From Usnea hakonensis (lineage: Eukaryota; Ascomycota; Lecanoromycetes; Lecanorales; Parmeliaceae): DNA of 64,000 nucleotides. The stretch covers positions 1-64,000 of the forward strand of contig BLJB01000199.1 of NCBI GenBank assembly GCA_013423325.1, in the 5' to 3' direction. Positions 45,346 through 56,726 of this stretch are shown here, in pieces; the stretch's first letter is position 1; each line of letters starts with the position of its first letter. Both the position numbers and the translations under genes were made by a program. The notes beneath the pieces are model-generated. The model was not told where the DNA came from. It made no database searches and saw nothing but the letters and a program-made list of their open reading frames with translations.

Positions 45346-46863
45346 ATATAATATTATTTTAAGGCCTTTTAATATATCTTTTAGGATAACTTTAAGGGTT
45401 TCCTATAATATACGATTAATATAAATAGTTATAACCGGTTTATAATAGAGTACTTTAAATATAGTATAGTAAGATATATATTTAAAGGCGAGATAAAGAT
45501 ATTTTAATAAGATATAGACTAAATAGAACTATAATATATATAGAAACTATTTAAATCTACCTCCTCTATAATTATCTTCCTATATACTTCTACCTCTTTA
45601 GCCTAAATTACTAAGATTACGAGTAGCCTAATAGGTCTCCTCCCTCTAAAGACCTTTAAACTCTTTTAGATCCGCTTTTAGGCCTCGAATAAGACCGTTA
45701 GAAAGTCTAGTATTAATTATATATCTATAGATATCGGATAATATATTAGCTATAGCCTTTATATTATTAAGATCCTATAGCTTATTCTTAAATCTTATTT
45801 AAATCTAATATATTTAGAGTTTTCTTAATTACTTATTTATACCCTTTTTCTTCTATTACTAAAAGCTATTAATAATATTATCCTTTTCTAATCGGCTACT
45901 AATAGAATTAGAGCGTTAAAGAGGCTAAGAAGATATCTAAAAGATAACTATAGATATTAGTATAGGTAAAGGAGACTAAGCTATATTAAACTACTATAAG
46001 TAACTACTATAAGGAGGATAAGATAATATATAAAGATATATAGAAGGAGGAGGAGGAGGAAGAGGAAGATACTACTATTACTATAGCTATTAGTTTATAA
46101 AGGATCTTATATCCCTTATTATACTAAACTCTATTTACTTCCTTATTATCTCTTTTATCTAGTCTATTATAGATATCTTACGGCCTTTCTATTATTAATA
46201 ATTATCGCTAGAAGCCTATTCTATTAGTCTCTTTACTAGAGGATAAAAAGGGGTATACTTAATAGTCTAGTTATCTTACTAGATAGCTACCTACCTTTCT
46301 TATATTATAATATTAAGCTTATAATATTTATTAGTATTATTAATCTAGTAGATATCTATATTACTATAATAAGAGTTATAGTACTTCTATTAAGTAATTA
46401 GTTACTCTATCTTTTTATCTAGGACCTCGTTTTAATTATAAATAATCGAATATTACTCTTTAAGATAATCGGTCCTTATATATCTATAGAAAGATAATTA
46501 TATAGGTCTATTAATAGCCTAAATAGCCCTTTTTAATCTAGAGTAATAGATATAGATAAACTCTATATTAATAATATATCTAGGGAACTTATACTACTTT
46601 TAAATAGTAATAGATTTAATCTATTATTCCTATTTATTTATAGTAAGAGTAGTTATACTATAATTCTAATAAGTACTATAAGAAGTAGTTAATCTAATCT
46701 ATCCTTAAATCTTAATAAACTCGATAAGGCTATTTTACTCTAAAGTAGTATTAATTTCGAGGCTTAAAGTATTAATATCGAAGCTCCCTTTCTTCTATAG
46801 GCCTCTAATCTTATTATTCTACTTAGTTATAGTATAAGACTTATTTTAAGACTATATTATAGC

Positions 46864-47059
46864 TGTCATGGTTTCACCCCAACACCTCTTTCTTCATGAT
46901 CTGCGGAGACGCGCTAAGCCTCTTTCGGCCTAGCGCCTTGGCACTGCGCACAATGCTTTCTTGCAGTGCATTTGCACTCTTCCTTCTACATAGCTAATAT
47001 TCTGGTCATATTACCACTATCAAATACCATTACTCGGTTCATTATTCGGTTCCCTGACA
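46864..47059. mobile_element. Solo LTR
   Basis: 196 bp of normal-composition DNA inside the RIP-affected element, starting TGTCATGG and ending CCCTGACA, flanked by a perfect 5-bp duplication ATAGC (46859-46863 and 47060-47064). It is not related to the 130-bp LTR nearby. This is the expected product of LTR-LTR recombination. Confidence 0.8.
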
Positions 47060-47711
47060 ATAGCTCTTAGTATATATTTATAAGATTCTTTTCTCTACTT
47101 TTTATCCTTTCGTATTACTATTAACTTACGAGGCGAACGCGGTTCTAGGATCTCTTCGTTATATATCTACTTTTTAGTTATTTAACGAGTATATCTTATA
47201 TCCGCTTTAGTAATATTTTCTTTACGCTTTATTATTACTTTATAAAGACGCGCTAATTCGATATCTTTATTCTATTATAAAGTAGCTATTCGCGATTCTA
47301 GATAAATAATACGAAGCTCTTTATCTCTACGCCGTTTAGCCTCCTCTTTTTTATATCGTTTTATAGAGGCCTTTTACTTCTAGAGCTTCTTTCTAGTAAC
47401 TATAATATAGGCTTTTATTTTAACTATTTTCTTCTTATCCTACTTCTTCTTCTCTAAGGCCTTATTTACTACTATAATTTTTATCGTAATCGTATTACCT
47501 TACTTACCCTAAGTAGGAGTAGTATTATACTACTCGTCCTTAAAGGAGATACCACGATAACAAGAATAAGAGATATTCGAAGGCTTCTAAATATTAAAAG
47601 CTATTTAGCGAGAGTTTATAATATTTCGAGATATTATAATATCTCCGTATTCGTATTAGGGCTATATAAGAGCTTTAATAACTTTAATAGCTTTAATAGC
47701 TTTAATTATAG

Positions 47712-47827
47712 ATATCTATAATAGTATAGTACAATTTTTCCGATTTTTTCTATAAGATTCGCTAATTATTTTTTGGGGATAGGGCGGAATGGATTTTGCC
47801 AAGGAATCTCATTTGATTTTAAATCGC
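47712..47827 (-). repeat. Right terminal inverted repeat of the transposon
   Basis: Inverted copy of the left repeat ending ...GATTTTAAATCGC followed by TA. Confidence 0.9.
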
Positions 47828-47989
47828 TAACTCCCCCCCACAGCCTTCCCCTTCCCCCCTCTTACACCCTACCCCATAAAATAAAATTCCCCCCCATTCG
47901 CTTCGCTTTAGTCAGGAAGGAAAGACTTTTCAACTATCCAGTACAGTACAGCACAGAACATTTTCCATCCAATCCATTCCACGCTCTAG

Positions 47990-48360
47990 GTACTCTAGGT
48001 ACTCTACTCTCCTCTACTCTCCTCTACTCCCGGCTCTACTCTACTTCTACTTTACTCTACTCTCCTCTACTCTACTCTACTCTACTCTACTTTACTTTAC
48101 AGTACTCTACTCTACTCTCCTCTACTCTCCTCTCCTCTACTTTACTCTACTCTACTTTGGAACGCTAGTGCTATCTCTTCGTGCTGGAGTGGAGGGGAGG
48201 GGTGGGAGGTGAATGGAATGGGTGGAATGGGGAGGGGGGGTGAGTGGTGATGGGAGGGTGGATGGGGATGGGTGGGATGGAAGGGGAGGGGAGGGGTGGG
48301 GGAATGAAGGGGGGGGTGGATGGGGTGAGGAGGGGGATGATAAGGGCTAGAAAGGGAGTG
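47990..48360. repeat. Pyrimidine tract (CTCTA)n followed by purine tract
   Basis: 47990-48165 is a long imperfect (CTCTA/CTACT)n array. 48180-48360 is G/A-rich with repeated GGGGAGGGG and GGATGGGG units. No coding signal. Confidence 0.85.
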
Positions 48361-48566
48361 AGCAACGAGCTTTTTTTTAAAATGGATAGGTTTGGGTATG
48401 GGTATGGGGCAGGGCTACAACTGGCATCAATATACTGAATGAATGTGAAGCGTCGAAGAGCGCGCTGGGAAAAGATTCTCTAGGATACCAGAAATCAATT
48501 CGCGATATGCTACTACTATATGTGACCAGCACATCAATCGCTTTTCAAAAACACGCGTTACTCCCA

Positions 48567-50621
48567 TCAACCCTCCAAATCCTTCATCCCAACTTTCGAC
48601 AGCCCATGCTGCGCCTGCTCGACCGTCATCTCGACAAGCTGCATGCTGGCGAGCCCGTCATTCCTCCCCTGCTCATCTCCATACGCTAATTCCTCGTCGA
48701 CGAGGTTTCTCTGGAAGTTCTTCGATGCTTGTAATAAAGAATCCAGGAATCTGGGTAGTTCGTTGTCCTTCGCTACTTCGGCCATTTGGAGGCGGTGAGA
48801 TAAGGTGGCGGACGAAAGGAGTAGGTAGAGGAGGTTGAGGACTGCGAGGTAGAATGGTTGATGGGCTTGAAAGGTGGCATAGCGGTTTGGGAGGGACTGG
48901 CCTTGCATGAGCTTCTCGGGGTCCATGAAGATGTATGGAGCAAGGGTGGTTAGGGCAGCGGATGTTGCGAATATCGACACGTTTGTGTCAGTTTTGATTG
49001 TGCTGCGCTCGACTCTCTCAGACGCGAGTATTTCATCCTTGAGCCAGCCAATGGCGCTTGCTTTGAGGTTTTCAAAAGGGCAGTGCTCCAGCGTGTCTCG
49101 TATGAATGCCAGACGGGAGTTTTCTGAAGGGTTGAGATGGAGTATGGTTGATGTTAGGAGATGGGCATGGTATCGTAGGACAGGCGACGGCATGTTTGCG
49201 GAAAGTAGAGACAGTCTTTGGAGAACGTTGTTAAACACATGATCGCTTTCACCCTCGTCCTGGACACTCTGTTGCGTCTTTGAGATGAGGAATCCTAGGA
49301 AGAGGACTGCGTCGATCAATGGTTCCGACTCTGCCCCGGTACTACCAGTTGCTGAATCACCGAGCGAGCTAGCGAGTATGCCTGCAAAGTCTGGCACGAG
49401 TTTTAGAGGTGGCAAAGATGCTGGGGCGTCGAAAAACGTGGACGAAGCTGCCATTGTTGCCAAGATGTATATTGAGCCTGTCTTTGACAGAGGTACGTCA
49501 GATGCGGAAGATGGGAGCTCCTGGTCTTCGTCCAAGTCTAAATCGTCTGGCTTTGTGATGGTCGAAAGCAAATCTTCGGCACCGAGCTTTAGATCTCGAG
49601 CAAGCGACTGAAGTCGTCAGCGATGGTCTCCAGTGATTTCCATGGAACTTACTAGAATATGGCCCGTAATAGTGTCCCTTTCATGCAGATGCTCTTCCTC
49701 TGCGAAGAGGCTACCATATGTTCGCCGTCCTGGGACTATCTTCTCGGGAGACAGGTTCTCTTGATATCTGCTGGACCAAGCCAGACCCGGTACATCCTCA
49801 TCCAGCGCAGTTGAACCCATGTAAGCTTCGGTAGCGTAGGTCAGGAAGGACTGCAACAGCCGAGATTGTAAATCATCCTCATCCACGCCTAAAGCTTCAT
49901 CTTTGCCTTCGGGGTCAGGTGCAGATACGGGAATTGATTGTGTAGGTATCATGGCGCTACTTTTCCGTGGGGGCAGTTTGGGTCTCTTGGTTCCAGATAG
50001 GGCCTTGATGAATCCCAGCACCGCTTCTGTTGCTTCCGTTACCCGAGCCACTTGCGAGTAGGCCGGCAGCACAGCCTGTAAAGAAGTCGAGAGAAAGCGA
50101 CTCGGAAATTTGGTCTTTATACGCGGGTGGACAACGGAAAGCATATCGAGTAAGGCTGCGAACTTGACGGCCTTTGATGGCGGCTTGGACTGATTTTCAG
50201 ATTCTGTAGATGTTGGGGCCACCTCCTCGCTTTGTTTCGCATTCTCGACGATGGCAGTATCACTTTCAATTCCAGGCTCTTTCAAGTCTTCTGCTTCCTC
50301 AATGTCTTCGGCATCCTCTTGGTCATCGTCTTCCTCCTCTTCTGCAAGTGCTTCCAGAATTTCCGTCGCCTTGAGCACCACCTCCCTTGGGTTGCCCAAG
50401 CGTGCTACATCTTGAAGACATTGTTGTGAGGCAGGTAAAAGGGGTAGCAACAAGTGGACCAGATCCCATCCAATGTTGGCGGTGAGGTTTGTGTCCTGGA
50501 GGATCTGGTGCAAGGTTGGGAGCTGGTCGGCTGTGAGATTGTACTCTAGTATGGTGAGGTAAGAAAGGTAATCAGTCTCGGGAGGCAGGGCCTTGAGCAA
50601 TGGATTGCTGTTGTCTGCCAT
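48567..50621 (-). CDS. Ybp2/Alf4/glomulin-family protein (YAP1-binding protein-like)
   Basis: Two exons, 50621-49653 and 49607-48567, give 669 aa. The 45-nt intron (GTAAGT to TTCAG) joins ITGHIL to SLARDLKLG in phase 0. The protein is mostly helical repeats: an N-terminal region (LPTLHQILQDTNLTANIGWD, LVHLLLPLLP), an acidic linker (EEEEDDDQEDAEDIEEAE), then blocks such as LLDMLSVVHPRIKTKFPSRF, LQSFLTYATEAYMG and, in exon 2, YHAHLLTSTILHLNPSENSR and RDTLEHCPF. This pattern fits the Kinetochor_Ybp2/YAP/Alf4/glomulin family. In yeast these proteins bind Yap1 in the peroxide response or kinetochore components. The role here is inferred from family membership only. A MITE lies 26 bp upstream of the ATG. 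Confidence 0.82.
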
Positions 50622-50647
50622 CTTGGCCTAGGGCATTGAATGAAAAA

Positions 50648-50841
50648 TTGCCTCAGTCCCTCAGCCCTGCCAATACCATTAGTGACGAAGGCTAAGCCCC
50701 TTCGGGTTAGCCTACTGACCACGCTGTCTGTGGGCTCTGTGCTACCTTACCTTATCTTTGTGCGACGTACTTTACTTTAGTCAGCAGAAGCGCTAATCGG
50801 AAGGGGCTTAGCGAGCTGGCACGTCTGAGGGACTGAGGCAA
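50648..50841. mobile_element. Short MITE abutting a start codon
   Basis: 194 bp with a 17-bp perfect terminal inverted repeat (TTGCCTCAGTCCCTCAG at 50648, its complement ending 50841) and a subterminal inverted pair (GGCTAAGCCCCTTC and GAAGGGGCTTAGC). Flanking octamers ATGAAAAA and ATGAATAT match at 6 of 8 positions, suggesting an 8-bp hAT-type duplication. Confidence 0.75.
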
Positions 50842-51394
50842 ATGAATATGATTGATTTAGTTGACTAAGCCATAAGGGGAATGGGTAAGCGAACGAATCA
50901 AAACGTTATCAATACTCTAACATAAAGTAAGTAAAGTAAAGTAAATGATAATCGGTACTTTTTAATTAAGTAATCTCAGCAAATACTTAAATTCCCCGCG
51001 CCCACAATGGCCAGAACTACATTACTTATCTTACTATGGAACTAGAAACTAGAACGAGATAACCGGACTTTATCAGTCTTAAGTAAGGTAAAGTAAGTTA
51101 CTTTAAGTATCTATCTTTCAAGATACCATAACGGTGGGTACCGAGTACCATGCAAACGGCTCGGAGATACTCTGGCAACGCATGCTATCGTCAGCTAATC
51201 ATGCCAACACCTGTACCCCTTCTCTACCAACTGTACTCTACTCTACTCTACTTTACACTCATAGGCAAGATGCTTGACCTCTCCTTTTGTTGCAGCTACA
51301 AATGAAATCAGTGATTCGTAATTCGGCAGAGTCTTCAGTCCCTCCCAGTATTGAGCAGCTAGTACTGAAGCCCACAAAGTGACTTTCTTGAATT
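50842..51394. other. Intergenic with AAGTA/CTTTA-type repeats
   Basis: Contains TAAAGTAAGTAAAGTAAAGT near 50925 and TCTACTCTACTCTACTTTAC near 51237. Promoter region of the permease; no ORF. Confidence 0.5.
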
Positions 51395-53201
51395 ATGGAC
51401 ACTGCATTAGATCCGGGACCCTCCATACAAGGTCAAGATGAAGATCGCCTGGCAGAATTAGGCTACAAGCAAGAGCTGACACGAAATTGGTCTCTGCTTC
51501 ACAATTTTGGTGTCTCTTTTTCCATCATTGTAAGATCCTAGCTCCTCTCTACCTCCTTCTGCATAAAGTCGCATGCTCTTGTGCTATCTTCTTATAGAAA
51601 GGCGCGAAAAGGGAAAAAGAAAAAAAAGGAAAAAAAGAAATACACAGGACAGATTCAGACTTTCATTGACATCTCGTTCAACGGAATGTTATATTGATGC
51701 CGTTTCCATAGTGAGATATAAAATAAGACTGACCAGCATCTAGAGCGTCGTCACAGGGATCACAACGTTGTTCGAGTATGGACTGTCCACTGGTGGACCG
51801 GGCGTCATGTCCGTCGGCTGGATCGTCGTCTGCTTCTTCACCTTCTTCGTCGCCCTCGGCATGGCTGAGATCGTGTCCGCCATTCCCACAAGTGGAGGTC
51901 CGTACTTCTGGGCTGCCATCTTAGCCCCAGATGACAAGTCGGCTTTTTACTCTTGGATCACCGGCTGGTTCAACTTGCTCGGTCAGGTTGCAGTAACGAC
52001 CGGCATCACGTTCGGCTGTGCAGGCCTCATCTCCACAACTGCAACAATAGGCACCGCCTACGCGCCAACCGCAGGCAAGACGATTGGCATCTACGCCGCT
52101 CTTCTGATATCGCAAGCAGTCATCAACAGCTTCGGCGTTTCTTTTCTTCGATATCTGAACAACACATCCATCCTTCTCCATTCTGTTGGAGTGACATGTT
52201 TCGCCATTGCCATACTGTCCAAAGCCCCAATCCATCAATCCGCCAAGGCAGTCTTTGCTACCTTTTATGACGGAACAGGAGAAGCCCCATCGCCTGGTTG
52301 GAGCGTGCGAGCTTCCCCTGCTTACGTTGCCGTATGTGGTATTTTGATGGCGCAGTACACCATCACCGGCTACGACGCTTCTGCCCACTTGTCCGAGGAA
52401 ACAAACAACGCGGCCTGGAATGCCCCGCTCGGCGTGCTCATGTCAGTAGGGGTATCCGCAGTGTTCGGCTTCTTCCTCCTCATCTCTCTCCTCTTCTGCA
52501 TCCAAGACTTCGCAGGTACAGTCGACAGCACGGTCGGCCAGCCGGTGGCGCAGATCCTGATCGACATTTTTGGAAACAAAGGTGCCATCGCTCTGATGAC
52601 CCTCATCATCGTGTGCGTTTGGCACGCCGGGCTCTTCTCCATGACTTCGAATTCCCGCATGATGTTCGGCTTCGCCCGCGACCGCGGCCTACCTTCATTC
52701 TTCACCACGGTGGACGCGAGGTTCCAGGCCCCCATCCGGACAATCTGCCTGGCCGCCTTTCTCGCCTTCCTGCTCGCCATTCCCTCGCTCGGCTCCAGCG
52801 TCGCCTTCTCGGCCGCGACGTCCATCGCCACCATCGGCCTCTATCTATCCTACGGCGTCCCCATCCTCATCGGTCTCGTCTACCCGTCCAATTTCAAAAA
52901 GGGCCCCTTCAACCTGCGCGCAGCGTCCCGTCCCATCGCCACGGTGGCCTGCCTCTACATTGCCTTCATCACCATCGTCTTCTGCCTGCCCGAGCTGAAT
53001 CCCGTCAACAGCCAGACGCTGAACTACACGCCTGTGGCCGTGGGTATCGTGGCCCTCTGGGCGTTTGGGAGCTGGTTCCTGTGGGCGCGGACATGGTTCA
53101 CGGGGCCTATCCGGCAGATTGAAGCGGAACGAATGGGGATCCCCGTCGTGGACGATCCGGCAGCCTTTGACGAATTCGAGCGTAACGCCAAGACGCTGTA
53201 G
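51395..53201 (+). CDS. APC-family amino-acid/GABA-type permease
   Basis: Two exons, 51395-51529 and 51744-53201, give 530 aa. The 214-nt intron, long for this window, starts GTAAGA and ends ATCTAG; it joins NFGVSFSII to SVVTGITTLFEYGL in phase 0, the normal TM1 of the amino acid/choline transporter (ACT) group. About twelve membrane segments follow. Family landmarks are the start motif DEDRLAELGYKQELTRNWSL, MAEIVSAIPTSGGPYFW, the conserved GYDASAHLSEET block, and SNSRMMFGFARDRGLP. This group includes yeast Uga4 and Bio5-type carriers, which import GABA or related amines. The exact substrate is not determinable. Coding sequence GC is higher than that of its neighbours. Confidence 0.92.
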
Positions 53202-53429
53202 ATCCACGAGCTAGCCGGCCGCTCTTTTTTCCTTCTCGTTCGTTGTGCAATGTTTGACCATGTGTCCCATCTATCTATGTAGCTGATATCCATTCCCACC
53301 GAGTCTCCTGAGCATAAACATTATTCCCAATTGCCCGTAGCAGCGTCGCCTATCCCCAACCCATCATCACCCTTATCCATCTGAACAAGAAATCCCAACG
53401 CCTCCTACCAAAGTCATTAAACATTTCAG

Positions 53430-54150
53430 AATATCAGTTCAAACAATCCCGACCAATCCTACTGGTCAAAAAATGCTGACGGAGGCATGGGGAAGTAGTC
53501 GCCTACCACCAGGGAGAAAATGTGGGATCATCCCGGAGATCGTCGCCGCCGTCGCAGCAAATTCTACGGATATCATCACCAGCGAAGCGCAAAAAAATGC
53601 ACGATCGAGGCGAATGACCGTGTTTGATCCTTTCGACATGTCCAATCGGGCGACGAGTTTTCCGGCCAACTCGACTATTTTACTTTCAAGGTGCGAAACA
53701 CCAAGGCGTGAGAAAGAAGGGCTCCAAGGGTTTCGATTGAAGTCGTGGTCTACCGTAATAAAACGCGAGGCCTGGCAAGATCAGTATATGTAGTGTTGCT
53801 ATCGTCTCTGTGGAATCAATTACGTCATGATAGAGACCATCACAGAAAGCGTCGTAATGTTCCGTCCGTCTCGTACTCTCCGTGACATAAATCTCATTAT
53901 TGTAGGCATCCGGGTCGTGGATTGACAACTCTTTTGGGTTGATTCGCACAATCGGACCTGCGTAGGTCTGGGTCAGACTCAGATGAGGCTTCTCCTCCCC
54001 GTCGACCCACTCCATATTAGATTACCACGGAAAGAGTGATTCCCATATCCTTGATGCATTCTCTCCATCTCGAACCTATACCGCCCATCACACCACCAGT
54101 CATAATAGAACTCGTACCAGGACGTCATTCATCGCGGCTATCTTTAACCC
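53430..54150 (-). pseudogene. Cytochrome P450 5' fragment, frameshifted
   Basis: Reads as the N-terminal third of a trichodiene-oxygenase-like P450: WYEFYYDWWCDGRYRFEMER (near 54110), then AGPIVRINPKELSIHDPDAY and VTESTRRTEHYDAF. After a probable intron TVDHDFNR and FSRLGVSHLESKIVELAGKL follow, then ARLDMSKGSNTVIRLDRAF and, in another frame after a seven-T run, FAGDDIRRICCDGGDDL. No I-helix, ExxR or haem-binding region follows. At least two frameshifts. It is not a fragment of the P450 at 8482-10098, which has different sequence in this region. Confidence 0.7.
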
Positions 54151-55324
54151 AAAGAATTTTACGAACGAATCGAAGGTCAAGCGATAAGTAGATAAGCAGA
54201 CCAACGGACGGGGCACAACAAGCCCAAAATGACCAGGCCAGCTGCCAGTCAGTCGTGAGAAACTGAAATTAATTATCAAGTTGATCTACCAAGGCCTCCA
54301 TTGCCGAAGGCTACCTAATTGCCAAAGGCTACCTAATTACTAATGCTTCTTCAGTCAAAAGTAAACAAAACGAAACGAGACGAAACGGGGGGGAGACGCA
54401 ACCGACGGCCATCAACACTCTTCCCCCACCCCTCTCACCAAGCCTTGCTCCCACCCTTTCCAGTTCTAGTCTTGCCTGATCAAGGAGGAGGTCAAGCCTT
54501 CGCTCTGCAGTCATAGATAGGTGCAGTACCTCATTCTGACAAACCCGCCAATTCCCCCCAGAAAGATCACTCGGTCCATGAATCTCGAATTATTGATTGA
54601 ACGCAGTTCGAATGCATATAGCCTAGCTAGGGAGGGAGCAAGCATACTGGTAGGTAATCTCTTATCAAACCCCGTCGTCGGCGACTTTTATAAAGGAAGG
54701 AAGGGAGGATTTCTTGTAAGTAAGTAAGCTCCTCCAGCATTTCATTCTCCTCAACAATGATCATCGTTTCATGAGATGAGGGAAATGAATGAGAAAGAAG
54801 AAGGAGAAAGAAAAGAAAAGAAAAGAGTGTGTGTGTGAGCAATGCATTGGCAATGAATGAATGGGACGGGATTGTATAGGTAGGGTAGGGTCAGTGGTCG
54901 AATGGGATGGGAGAGATGATTGGAAGGAATCGAAAGGAGAGGAAACGAGAGGAAAGGTAGAAGATTGTTTCCCTCGGATGAAGGCCCTTAGGGAACCTTT
55001 AGGGCCGAATTCCTAATTATAAGTTCGGGGTATACATAATATATATACATACACACATACACACATACAAAGGTGCATCAAACAAAATCAAAAAACACAA
55101 TACCGAAAAAACCTCATATTTTTTGGCACTATGGATGGATATGTGTGTGTGATACCGTCTAGCGGTTCCATTTCCTTCTAGAATTCGTCAAGGAGGGCAT
55201 GCATGCCGAAATTCTAAAAAAACAAAAGGCATTCTACCACTCGCATGATGTCCAGATTGGATGCTGCCCTTTCCCCCATTGTGCTCCTCCATCGCCGTCC
55301 CCGCCGCCACACCGGTCTTCGCAA
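54151..55324. other. Intergenic with simple repeats
   Basis: Includes GAAAAGAAAAG/GTGTGTGTG near 54805-54840, GGTAGGGTAGG, and TATATATACATACACACATA near 55035-55070. No supported gene. Confidence 0.5.
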
Positions 55325-56029
55325 TCATTTCTTGCTTCCTTTCCCTGGCGACTTACTGCTGCCCTCCCCCGCCGACTTCTTCGGCCCCGCCCTCGTTCCA
55401 TCCGGATTAAACCCCGGAAAGGGAATGATGTCATAAACAAAGGCGTCGAGTGGATTCCTGTCGTCCGGGGTTTCTTTCCTACAACTGTACGGCTTGCCCT
55501 CGTCCTCGGGTTCTTCCGGTTCCCTAAACTCCACCCCCTCATTCCTCGAAACGCGCACTTTGTTAATGCGCCCCGCGTCCCAAGCCGGACTCAGCTCAAT
55601 CGCATGTCTGACATGATGCGCGAAGAACCAAGACATGACGTTCTCCTGGAATTCAACGTGCGCAAAGCGTCTCTGACTCTGATGGTACTTTGAGCTTTTG
55701 GCCACCAGCTGCCGGATGGCCGAATGTTCCGATGTCGAGTTCCCACGGACTTCGAAATACCAGAACCCTTTGGGCTCGTCATTCATTTCCTATCGAGGCA
55801 ACAGGGTGTGAGTATGAGGGTATCTTCGGTTTCGGGGGGATTGAAGACTCGGACTTACGCCAAGGAAAGCGAGCTGGAAGTCTCGGCTTTCGAAGTTGTA
55901 CTTGGTGACTATGTGTCCAGGTTGGGTATCCGGGACCTGGACGAACTGTTCGAGCTGGTCGGTGGGGATATCCTCAATGTATTCCTTCAAAGCCTTTCGG
56001 ATTTTAGCAGTCATATGAGGGGCCGACAT
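55325..56029 (-). CDS. Small conserved-looking protein of unknown function
   Basis: Two exons, 56029-55859 and 55789-55325, give 211 aa. The 69-nt intron (GTAAGT to GATAG) joins LAFLG to EMNDEPKGFWYFE in phase 0. The start at MSAPHMTAKIRKALKEY was chosen over the alternative start at 56104 because the extra N-terminus is low quality. Features: a helical N-terminus (IRKALKEYIEDIPTDQLEQF), a mixed core (FWYFEVRG, RRFAHVEFQENVMSWFFAHH), and a basic, Gly/Ser/Lys tail (KKSAGEGSSKSPGKGSKK). No domain recognised, no signal peptide, no membrane segment. Confidence 0.65.
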
Positions 56030-56326
56030 GATTGAGTCTGAAGCAATGGTTGAAAGAGGAGAATGTATTGAGGGTTTGGGGACAGTCAGATGGTAGTGTA
56101 GCAAATGATAGAGGTTGAGTATGTAAGGAGGAGAGAAATTTAGTGGAGTGAGTGGTCCTTTTATAATAATAAAACCTGTCTGCCGCCTGATGAGCTTTCA
56201 TTCTCTATTCATGCCTGATACACTCGAGCAGGCGGCAAGTCTAATTGAAATGCGTATGCCTTCTGTGACACGGCTGCTTGGGTCCGTTAGCGTTGCAATT
56301 GTTGCCCGTTCAGGAGCCTGAACTCG

Positions 56327-56472
56327 TTGCCTTTTCAGCCATTTCAACGGGGGGTGTGTCAAAATGTGCTGCAGGTTGCCTTTTCAGCCATTGTGGGGGG
56401 GAATAAGATTGGAAAGTGCCGTGGGCTGCCTTCTCACCCAGTTTTAACGGGGGATATAATTGAAACCTGCCA
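56327..56472. repeat. Degenerate minisatellite, about 50-bp unit x 3
   Basis: Three diverged tandem copies start at about 56327, 56375 and 56427. Each begins (T)TGCCTTTTCAGCCA or TGCCTTCTCACCCA, has an AACGGGGG/GTGGGGGG core and ends GCTGCAGG/GCCGTGGGC/GCCACAGC. Confidence 0.65.
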
Positions 56473-56726
56473 CAGCAGCTGATCATTTCCCGTATCAGTC
56501 CCGAGATATGCCTTGTGCTACAAATCATTCAGTCACTTACCGCTCTTATGCCCTGGCAAATGTGGAACAATGAAAATCGGCAGATGGAGGTGTGAGTGGC
56601 GCTTTAATTTGGCATTATGGCAGGCTGAAAATTCTAATCTGGTGCCCTCTTTGCCCTGTTACAGTATTTACGATTTGTCATGCATCATAAGTCGTTAGCT
56701 GCCTTCCTCACCATTACCCTCACGCT

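Larger units (their letters stand above)
43285..47827 (+). mobile_element. RIP-degraded Tc1/mariner-like DNA transposon
   Basis: 4.5 kb element with very long terminal inverted repeats (about 43285-43400 and 47712-47827) that differ at only a few positions, mainly transitions. TA dinucleotides flank both outer ends (43283-43284, 47828-47829). The interior is extremely AT-rich and almost devoid of CA and TG while CG survives, as expected after RIP acting on CpA. No long ORF remains, but a DDE-transposase-like stretch survives at 45172-45345. Two later insertions (44068-45067 and 46864-47059) account for about 1.2 kb, leaving a core of about 3.3 kb. Confidence 0.82.

Noticed and set aside
47773..48168. 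Plus ORF of 131 aa ending in Leu/Tyr/Ser repeats
   Set aside because: Starts inside the transposon TIR and continues into the CTCTA repeat array; no real protein features.
52298..53122. Long plus ORF rich in Arg/His/Pro
   Set aside because: Shadow of the APC permease in another frame; high GC keeps stops away.
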